64,000 nt of DNA, from NCBI RefSeq assembly GCF_016801865.2, contig NC_068939.1, positions 134,449,116 to 134,513,115 of the forward strand, in the 5' to 3' direction. The DNA comes from Culex pipiens pallens (Eukaryota; Arthropoda; Insecta; Diptera; Culicidae). Each line of letters begins with the position of its first letter. Positions within the stretch are counted from its first letter, which is position 1. This document shows, one piece after another, positions 55,376 to 64,000 of the stretch. The notes beneath the pieces are model-generated. The model saw only the letters and a program-made list of their open reading frames with translations. It did not search any database and was not told the origin of the DNA. Both the position numbers and the translations under genes were made by a program.

Positions 55376-55832
55376 TGTCCTATCTCAAAATTATTTCATT
55401 TCGGTTATTTATTGATTTAATTTGAAAAATTCCATATTTCATTAATTGAAATTGTCTTTTCCGATCCATCTCTGTTGCATTTTCGCTTGCCAGATTTATC
55501 ATCACCTCTTGGCCATTTTTTTTATTAAATGAGATTTTCTTAGCCAAATCACATTAAAACAAGCATACAAATGTTTCTTTTTTCATTAATTTATATTTAC
55601 CCTAAAAACCCGATATAATCCCACCTGGGGTGAGGTAGAGCCTTTCTTACTAAAGAGTATAACAATGGTATAACTTTTTTTCAATTCATAACATCGACTT
55701 TGTTTATTTATAACGTCAGCACAAAAGAAAGTCTTATGATGAAAGCAATGTATTATAAATGATATGATTTCCAAAAGAAATAAAAAAAGGAATTTTCACC
55801 AAAAGAATATATTCAATCGTACAATATGATTG

Positions 55833-56019
55833 TACACGGAGAAAAAAGAGTTCCCAAAATCGTGAACAAGCGTTCATGAAAATGGGAACCACGAACAAAG
55901 TGTTCAAATCCCATGGTACGATTTTGAAAAACGTACCATGGAATTTGAACACTTTGTTCGGAGTTCCCATTTTCATGAACGCTTGTTCACGATTTTGCGA
56001 ACTCTTTTTTCTCCGTGTA
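55833..56019. mobile_element. Near-perfect palindromic MITE (TACACGGAGAAAAAAGAG ends)
   Basis: The 187-bp element consists of two complementary arms of about 90 bp. Left: tacacggagaaaaaagag, 'cgtgaacaagcgttcatg' and 'tgttcaaatcccatggtacg'. The right arm mirrors this and ends 'ctcttttttctccgtgta'. The turn is 'attttgaaaa'. Terminal TA on both sides fits a Tc1/mariner-type target. The arms are almost unmutated, so it is a young copy. Confidence 0.8.
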
Positions 56020-56564
56020 AGTTTGTAATCAAACAAGCGTTTATGACAAACGCGATTATAGCAAGCTTCCCATGCGCCAGTGACAACGCACACCGCGGTT
56101 TTGTTTTTTTTTTTTGCTTCGGTACGAGCCCTTTTGTGTGTTGGTATTGTCCGTTTCTTTCAAAGGTACACGCCACGCGGCATTTCAGAATGTGCTGCAG
56201 ACACTGTTGCCAGCGATTTTTTGCACTTTTCGTGCAATAAAAAAACATACCCGGCAACAATGCCATGCAATTCGAAGAAGAAGATCAACAAAAACAAAAC
56301 GCGCAGTATGGGATTTGACAGCGCGCATTTGCCGAAAGTGCGGCGCGTCGTTTCGAGGCTGGTATGCCGCGTGTCTTTTACGGGAATACGCGCAATATTT
56401 TGGTTCATCGTTCCAGCGCACCAAGCCAAGCAAAACCGAGGTACAAGTGAACCGCGTGTGCCGGACGGTGCAGGGAAGCTAACCATTCAACTTCTACGAA
56501 AATGACAGAGTCAGAGATAGCTATTTTTAACAACCGCACCACTACACACTCAATCGCGAGAACC

Positions 56565-56735
56565 TTTAAGGTTCAAAAATTACGTCCATGAATAGGGGGA
56601 GGGGGGGGGGGGGGGTTCTGGGGTTTGTGACAGCCCATGTTAAAGGTATAGGGAAAGTGCGTGACAGGGTGGAGGGGGGGGGGTCTGAAATCCCAAAAAT
56701 CACTGGACGTAATATTTGAACAAACCCTTAGGTAG
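56565..56735. mobile_element. MITE-like element with TACGTCCA ends and poly-G
   Basis: The ends 'tcaaaaattacgtccatg' and 'cactggacgtaatatttga' are inverted around two long G runs (56596-56614 and 56671-56681). Similar G-rich units are common in culicine genomes as far as I know. There is no coding sequence. Confidence 0.55.
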
Positions 56736-57463
56736 AACTTACTTACTTACGACATCACGAAAAAATGAAGTCTACATTTAGGCGATTTTAGGAGCGCACG
56801 GGAAACAAATTGATTGTAGCTGGATGAATGTCCTATGTCACAAAAGTTTTGCATAAACATTGGACAGTTATGCAAAAACGGACAGGGCAAAAGAAACTGA
56901 AAAGCTAAGATAGACAAGCTACTACAAAACGAGAAAAAGTCGAGCCATTATTCGAAGCTCAACTTGACAACTTGTTGACTTGGCGACGAAGCGTCGAAAA
57001 TCGATGCAGTGTGATTTTTGGACGATTTTTCCGATTAAAATTCATGCTGAATCGACATAATTACGAAGATGGAAATGACGTCCAGCCTTAAAGTAAAACC
57101 TATACCTTTCTTTAGTAAGAAAGGCAAAAAACTAAGAGTACATTTTTTGTGTAATTAATCATATAAAAATAGGCGAATAGCCTATTTTTAACCCTTCTTT
57201 TATATCTTCAAGTCCTGGAATCACATAACAAGAAGGGTTAACCTCTTTGAATATTATTATTTTTGTAAATAAATCTTTTGATTAATAAAATAAAAAAAAT
57301 AATAATAATAATCTTATAAAAAGAAGGGTGAATCACTATGAATCTCACAATTCTCGTAGAAAATATACCATATTCCAATAAATTTTTTAAGGAAATGATT
57401 CATTCTGAGGAATGGTTTATTCTAGGGTATGGATCACTCTGCTGAATGGGATACTTGGAAATA

Positions 57464-60380
57464 CACTAAATCCCCTAAATACGCTCCCCCCGATTGCGCC
57501 TCCCCCGTTTTGCGCCCCCCGAATTGCGCTCAAACCCCGAAATAACGCTCCCCCCAAATAACGCTCTAATTGGCGCAAATCGGGGGAGCGTTATTGCGGG
57601 GTTTTGGCGTAAAATGGGGTTTTCTTTTTAAATGTACTTTATTTATATATAAATGAAACATTTGTATAAGGGGTCATCCACAAAACATGGATAAGGGGCC
57701 ATCCACAAATCTGGGTATCCAAGAACTCCCGGAAGTCATGCCCTAGATATCTACTTGATCAACGGGGGTCTATATGGTGAACTAACCATCGGTATAGCTT
57801 CAGGTAGCTTCAGTGAACCACGATGGGTATTCTGGGTTACGTTGGATTGTTATGGGTCCTCCAGGAACTCTCGGGAGTTATGACCTAATGATCTACCTGA
57901 TCAACGGGGGTCTATATGGGTGTATTAACCATCGGTATAGCTTCCGGTAGCTTCAGTGAACCACGATGGATATTCTGGGTTACGTTGGATTGTTATGGGT
58001 CCTCCAGGAACTCCCGGGAGTTATGACCTGATGATCTACCTGATCAACGGGGGTCTATATGGGTGTATTAACCATCGGTATAGCTTCCGGTAGCTTCAGT
58101 GAACCACGATGGATATTCTGGGTTACGTTGGATTGTTATGGGTCCTCCAGGAACTCCCGGGAGTTATGACCTGATGATCTACCTGATCAACGGGGGTCTA
58201 TATGGGTGTATTAACCATCGGTATAGCTTCCGGTAGCTTCAGTGAACCACGATGGATATTCTGGGTTACGTTGGATTGTTATGGGTCCTCCAGGAACTCC
58301 CGGAAGTTATGACCTGATGATCTACCTGATCAACGGGGGTCTATATGGGTGTGTTAACCATCGGTATAGCTTCCGGTAGCTTCAGTGAACCACGATGGAT
58401 ACCCTTCGCCATGTTGGATTATTATGGGTCCTCCAGGAACTCCAGGGAGTTATGACCTGATGATCTACCTGATCAACGGGGGTCTATATGGGTGTATTAT
58501 CCTTCGGTATAGCTTCCGGTTACTTAAGTGAACCACGATGGATATTCTGGGGTACTTTGGATTGTTATGGGTCCTCCAGGAACTCTTCACTGAAGTTACC
58601 TGAAGCTATACCGATGATCAATTCATCCATATGAACCTCCATTCATCTGGTAGATTTCCAGGTGATGACTTCCAATAGTTCCTGGATGACCTATAACAAT
58701 CCAACGTACCTCAGAGTATCCTTCGTGGTTCAGTGAAGCTACCTGAAACTATACCGATGGTTAATACACCCATATAGACTCTCGTTGATCAGGTAGATCA
58801 TTAGGTCATCACTTTCGGGAGTTCTTGGATGACTCATAACAATCCAACGTACCCCAGAGTTTCCATCGTGGTTCAGTGAAGCTACCTGAAGCTATACTGA
58901 TGGTTAATGTATCCATATAGACCCCCGTCGGTCAGGTAGATCATTAGGTCATAACTCCCGGGAGTTCCTGGAGGACCCATAACAATCCAACGTAACCCAG
59001 AATATCCATCGTGGTTCACTGAAGCTACCGGAAGCTATACCGATGGTTAATACACCCATATAGACCCCCGTTGATCAGGTAGATCATCAGGTCATAACTC
59101 CCTGGAGTTCCTGGAGGACCCATAACAATCCAACATGGCGAAGGGTATCCATCGTGGTTCACTGAAGCTACCTGAAGCTATACCGATGGATAATACACCC
59201 GTATATGTCCCCGTTGATCAGGTAGATCATCAGGTCATAACTCCCGGGAGTTCCTGGAGGACTCATAACAATCAAACGTAACCCAGAATATCCATCGTGG
59301 TTCACTGAAGCTACCTGAAGCTATACCGATGGATAATACACCCGTATAGACCCCCGTTGATCAGGTAGATCATCAGGTCATAACTCCCGGGAGTTCCTGG
59401 AGGACTCATAACAATCCAACGTAACCCAGAATATCCATCGTGGTTCACTGAAGCTACCGGAGACTATACCGGTGGATAATACACCCATATAGACCCCCGT
59501 TGATCAGGTAGATCATCAGGTCATAACTCCCTGGAGTTTCTGGAGGACCCATAACAATCCAACATGGCGAAGGGTATCCATCGTGGTTCACTGAAGCTAC
59601 CTGAAGCTATACCGATGGATAATACACCCGTATAGACCCCCGTTGATCAGGTAGATCATCAGGTCATAACTCCCGGGAGTTCCTGGAGGACCCATAACAA
59701 TCCAACGTAACCCAGAATATCCATCGTGGTTCACTGAAGCTACCGGAAGCTATACCGATGGTTAATACACCCATATAGACCCCCGTTGATCAGGTAGATC
59801 ATCAGGTCATAACTTCCGGGAGTTCCTGGAGGACCCATAACAATCCAACGTAACCCAGAATATCCATCGTGGTTCACTGAAGCTACCGGAAGCTATACCG
59901 ATGGATAATACACCCATATAGACCCCCGTTGATCAGGTAGATCATCAGGTCATAACTCCCGGGAGTTCCTGGAGGACCCATAACAATAAAACATGGCGAA
60001 GGGTATCCATCGTGATTCACTGGAGCTACCTGAAGCTATACCGATGGTTAGTTCACCCGTATAGACCCCCGTTGATCAAGTAGATATCTAGGGCATGACT
60101 TCCGGGAGTTCTTGGATACCCAGATTTGTGGATGGCCCCTTATCCGTGTTTTGTGGATGACCCCTTATACAAATGTTTCATTTATATGTAAATAAAGTAC
60201 ATTTAAAAAGAAAACCCCATTTTACGCCAAAACCCCGCAATAACGCTCCCCCGATTTGCGCTCAAACCCCGAAATAACGCTCCCCCCGTTTGCGCTCAAA
60301 CCCCGAAATAACGCTCCCCCGAATTGCGCTCTCCCCCGGTGTGCGCCCCCCCAAAAAGAGCGCACATGGGGGATTTAGTG
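57464..60380. mobile_element. 2.9-kb foldback element built of inverted 142-bp repeat arrays
   Basis: The inverted termini are CACTAAATCCCC and GGGGATTTAGTG, flanked by TA (57462-57463, 60381-60382). The roughly 260-bp outer arms carry repeated 'aaccccgaaataacgctccc' phrases and 'aaggggtcatccacaaaaca'. Inside, a 142-bp unit occurs about 6 times forward (57765-58570) and about 11 times inverted (58600-60100). The orientation switch lies near 58575-58600. The unit contains 'gatcaacgggggtctatatg', 'cggtatagcttccggtagct' and 'ttcagtgaaccacgatgg'. No ORF of note is present. Confidence 0.85.
57760..60110. repeat. 142-bp tandem repeat arrays in head-to-head orientation
   Basis: 'cgggggtctatatggg' recurs near 57765, 57906, 58049, 58192, 58335 and 58478. 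Its complement recurs near 58780, 58922, 59064, 59206, 59350, 59496, 59638, 59780, 59922 and 60064. Units differ at few positions. Variants such as 'catggcgaagggtatcc' in place of 'gtaacccagaatatcc' recur in several inverted units and at least one forward unit, which suggests exchange between the arrays. Confidence 0.85.
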
Positions 60381-60382
60381 TA

Positions 60383-60744
60383 CAGTCCAGACTCGATTAT
60401 CCGAAGGCCTCGAAAAATTTCACTTTGGATAATCGAATCACGTAAAAAAAAATTTTTTCGCTGTCTTATTTTTGGTTGAGAATCTAAAGTACATAAACAT
60501 AAACTACATTAAAATCATTTAAAGATTATAAATCCAAGATGGCGACCAAAATGGCGGTGGTAACATATCGAAAATTGGAATTTTTAATTTAAAAGCAATC
60601 AAACATTAAAATTTGACTGAAATGAGATCGCACAAGTCGAATTTGATGTTAAAAGCAAGGTAATTAAAAAATTGGAAAACACATTTTTTGGTCATGATTG
60701 GATTATCCGCAGTCCGCAAGCTTTGGATAACCGAGTCTGGACTG
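60383..60744. mobile_element. pogo/Tigger-like MITE abutting the foldback element
   Basis: Its inverted ends are cagtccagactcgattatcc and its near-complement ending 'cgagtctggactg', flanked by TA at 60381-60382 and 60745-60746. The left TA is also the right flanking TA of the foldback element, so one element inserted precisely at the other's edge. A degenerate relative is at 41728-42098. There is no transposase. Confidence 0.75.
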
Positions 60745-62754
60745 TAGTACATCTGAACGGATTTTTTTTGGAAAGGGATAGAACCCAAAGTTTCCTACAA
60801 ATAAAAAAAAAAAACAAAGATAATAAAAATTTGAAAAAAAATTCGAAGTTCTAGAGAATTAGTCAGTCAGAGGAGAAATTAATAAAGGTTAAAGGTTCTG
60901 AAAAAATAATCGCTAGATTTTTGAATGTTGTATTGAAATCGTTCGTTTTGATCAAATCTTTGTTATAAATTGTCTAAACATATAAAATCAGGCAAAATCT
61001 CTCAAAATTTAGAACAAGGGTCTAGTATAGTCGCACAGCATAGTATCTCGTAAACAATTATATTTCCATTAGACTGTTGCAAATTTTTTTTTTTTTTAAA
61101 GTTTATGTCACTTTTTCCCTTCAAAATCGAGCCGAAAAATCAGGGAGCAAAAAAATTATTTTATCAAAAAATTACATAATTGAAAGGGAAAAACTAGACA
61201 CTATTTGAAATACATTTTCCTGTGTCTAAAATTATGTATCATGTTTGGGATCGATTAAAAATACTTAGAATTTTTGTGAAATTCCGATTTACAGCTTTAT
61301 TTTTCGCACAAAAAATGTCTTCAATACTTAAATATTTTGAAAACTAATGATTGCAAACCAACTGGACAGGTGTAAAATGAATTTTTAAACAGATTTTTTA
61401 GTCAAATATTAACACCATGGCTTGTAATTAATTTTTATAAATCCCCCCAGGAGGAGGGAAGGGGGCTCCTTCACCCTTGACTTTGGCCAGAGTCGTGCAA
61501 CGGCCTTACTTTAAAATGAATTAAAACAGAAAAGCGAAGAAGACATTTGCTTAAAAACCCAAAATTCTCATTCTGACTGCGCAAACCAAATTTCGCCAAA
61601 ACCTCGTCCAAATATTGACCCCCAATCAACAGAGCGATACCCAATCATTCGCGACATTCCAATATTTGCCTCCAGCCAGTTTCAGCGCTGATCGAACACA
61701 TCGAAACAAGTGATCCGCAGATAATTACTCAAAGCAGGACCGCGTGTGTCAAAACAAACATCTCCCCGCCACAGACGGCCACGATTGTGGACCACGTCGT
61801 CATTAGTGGCCGTGTCAATAGCCACTTGTATTGACAGCTGCCTTCACTTCGAAAGTCGCATCCCCAGAATGCATAATTAAGTGCGTTTGAGGGTTGTCGG
61901 CGGCGGCGAAACTTTTTCGAATTGCTAAACTTTGGCGAGTTGAGTTACTAAGCCAACAGGAACAAACACGTCCGATTTGGGTTACGTAAGGTAACTTGCG
62001 CAATTCAGCGGTGCATTTAATTCGTTTAATTACGCGAATCAACTCTTCGAGCAAGATCAAATTTCCATCTGGGCAACTCTACTCTAGTTTCATTCCGACC
62101 TGGATAGAGTAAGGTACAAAGAAGTGAACTGTAATCGACAACTGTTCTGACCGGTGTTTACTTTTAATTGCTCTGGCAGCTTTGAATGCAGTTTGCTCAA
62201 GTTTGTAAAATGCCATCACGTTTCTAATTGCGTTCTTGGCCATAAATGAATCAGACTTATAAACGTCAAGGTTAACTGCATTTTTATTTTAAATTTATTA
62301 CTTATTTTGAAAATAACACTCTTAAACATATTTTCATCATGGTTTCCTAACAATCTTAGAAAAGTATTGCCCAATTTGCTTCTCACACGTGAATCAACGT
62401 TATTTGCTCTTTCAATTATGACTGTTAATTCAACTGCACGATTCGAAGCCCCTGCCGAAAACACGACTTCACGCCACCACCGTCATCATCATGACCAACC
62501 CAAGTTTGTGCAGTTGGTCAAAGCGATTTATTTTTAGTCTTCTCGTGTTGGCACGTAAGCAAAACCCGCAAAACATTCGTTTCGTTGCAACCGGTTTTTT
62601 CCTTCTTCATCTACTTCTTTGTTTTTATTACCACCTAGCCTCCATCATTTGGGGGACAAGTTCTCATGTTGTTTGTATTCTTTGATTTGTTTTGGCAGAA
62701 ACTACTATATTTACTAAATACATTAATGTATTTTTTTTATTTTTTTTTATTTTA

Positions 62755-63203
62755 GGCCGATGCAAATATTTAAAAAAGTTTTTGTCAAGGGGGGGGCAAA
62801 AAAATAAAAAAATATAAAAATTTAAATAACAAGCCATAGTCTTCACATTTAAATGAAAAAAGTGTTTTAAAATGCATTTTACACTAGTTCAGTTGTTTTG
62901 CAATCATTAGTTTTCAAAAAATCTAAGATCTGACAAAAACAAAAATTGTGTCGAAAAAAAAGATTTTGCATCGAAAATTTTCAAAAAATCTTTAGGTTTT
63001 TTAATAAACCCAAACATGCTAAAAATGATTTTAAACGCAGGAGAATGTATTTTAATTTGATTTCAGCTGGTTGCACTTGAATTTTCATTGAAATTTTGAA
63101 GTTTATTGTAAAAATATTTTTTTTTTGCCCCCTGATTTTTCGGGCCAATTTTGAAGGGGGGGGGGGGGGGTGACAAAAACTTTTAAAAATATTTGTACCA
63201 GCC
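62755..63203. mobile_element. PIF/Harbinger-like MITE (TTA target)
   Basis: Inverted ends of about 33 bp start GGCCGATGCAAATATTT and end AAATATTTGTACCAGCC, flanked by TTA at 62752-62754 and 63204-63206. A 3-bp TTA/TWA duplication with GG...CC ends is typical of PIF/Harbinger MITEs. Subterminal poly-G/C runs and 'gccccctgatttttcgggcc' recur in fragments at 22310-22400 and 61076-61165. It is non-coding. Confidence 0.75.
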
Positions 63204-64000
63204 TTATTAAAATAAGTCAGAGTTTCAATCGATTTTTCCCACCGTGCACTTTTGGGTGGGTAGAATTGCTCCCAACCTGCTTCCCTTCTCCACCACTCCC
63301 CAAAATTGAGAGTGTATTTGTGAGATTGGGGGGAAACTGGGGGAGCACAGAGCGAGACAGCACTAAATTCTCAGAGAGAGCACCGTCTTTCTGTATTGGT
63401 GAGATTTTGGCTTGTGAGGATTGTTATTAGAGTTGTAGGTTGAGGGAGAATGTGGGTGGTTGGGGAATGATATAAATGGAACGTTGAATATTGGGTGAAA
63501 ATTTTGCGCGTGGGTGCACTGTTTTGTAAACAGTGTAGTGCTGCGACTTTTGCTTTGGATTCACGTAAGCCGAATGTCGTTGACCTCCTCTGTGACTGTA
63601 CTATTTAGGTGGGACAGATAGTGGGATTGAAATTTAGGCTGTCCAAAGATTGCGGCACATTTTTTTTTTGTTGATTCCAACAAACTTTTAATTTTTGCTT
63701 TTTGGGTGTTTTTGAAAATTTTGTTTAATCGACCTTTTCTAAAATATTACTCTTGTATTGATCATTCATATTTTTCCGGTTTAAAATCAATTAAATATTA
63801 TTTAACGTTTGTTTCGCAATCGCTTTAACTAGGAAACGATTTTTTAATTTAAAATGATCTGGAAAAATCCATTTTCATTAAATTTATGAAGAATATGTTT
63901 TTTTTATTCCGGATTCAAGAGGCCTTTGAAAATGTTGCACCCAAAAAATCGAGGGGATTCAAAAAAAAATAAATAAAAAAAATAAAAATAATTTCAAATG

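Larger units (their letters stand above)
53319..64000 (+). other. Intron after the putative alternative exon
   Basis: The region starts at the donor GTAAAG and runs past the window end, and no further coding exon was recognised. Mobile elements within it are listed separately. The stretches 53319-53990, 56020-56560, 56741-57463, 60745-62754 (apart from a PIF-like fragment at 61076-61165) and 63207-64000 show nothing I can assign. Of these, 61490-62150 and 63220-63640 look like single-copy sequence and may hold regulatory DNA. Confidence 0.5.

Noticed and set aside
56080..56505. Overlapping ORFs of 122-141 codons on both strands
   Set aside because: No domain, initiation context or splice evidence was found. 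The frames overlap on both strands in a GC-balanced stretch, which is expected by chance.
57760..60110. Possible CRISPR-like array
   Set aside because: The units are contiguous tandem repeats of 142 bp without unique spacers, occur in both orientations, and lie in a eukaryotic intron between transposon termini.

Overview
The window is insect nuclear DNA, most probably from a culicine mosquito. The evidence is short GT-AG exons separated by very large AT-rich introns, dense TA-flanked and hAT-like MITEs, a Jockey-clade LINE resembling the mosquito Juan family, a BEL/Pao LTR element and a tRNA-derived SINE. The Culex attribution rests on recognising repeat style and on protein resemblance from memory; it was not searched.

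One host gene runs left to right through the window: the OXR1/NCOA7-type TLDc-family gene called mustard (mtd) in Drosophila. Nine internal coding exons can be chained with matching reading phase (1602-2493, 13098-13614, 13894-14051, 14469-14684, 25829-25986, 27907-28069, 28137-28284, 38827-38883, 39161-39238). They carry the GRAM/PH-like domain, a long Ser-rich linker, and the conserved block before the TLDc domain. The LysM/5' part lies upstream and the TLDc exons downstream of the window. A likely alternative first exon at 53142-53318 ends in the same phase as the preceding exons and could start a short isoform. Several exons (14469-14684, 38827-38883, 39161-39238) are phase-symmetric and can be skipped without a frameshift.

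Everything else is intron, largely built of nested mobile elements. Intron 2494-13097 holds a 5.5-kb hAT-type composite (4430-9965, 8-bp target duplication). Inside it sit a 600-bp 8-mer array and a long foldback element, itself split by a retroposed unit. Intron 14685-25828 holds a 3.4-kb hAT-like element with two nested palindromic elements, a recently inserted gag-only BEL/Pao element (18583-20939), and further MITEs. Intron 28285-38826 holds a roughly 4.1-kb 9-mer minisatellite into which an intact Jockey-type LINE (about 32700-37212) has inserted, and a histone-H3-like relic. The long region after 39239 holds a Transib-like MITE split by a foldback element, a 1.9-kb perfect-looking foldback, a dimeric tRNA-like SINE, a 2.9-kb foldback element made of 142-bp repeats, and pogo-like and PIF/Harbinger-like MITEs.

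The most noteworthy items are the gag-only LTR element, which has near-identical LTRs but no visible primer binding site, the foldback element of inverted 142-bp arrays, the four-level nest at 4430-9965, and the possible alternative promoter for a short mtd isoform.
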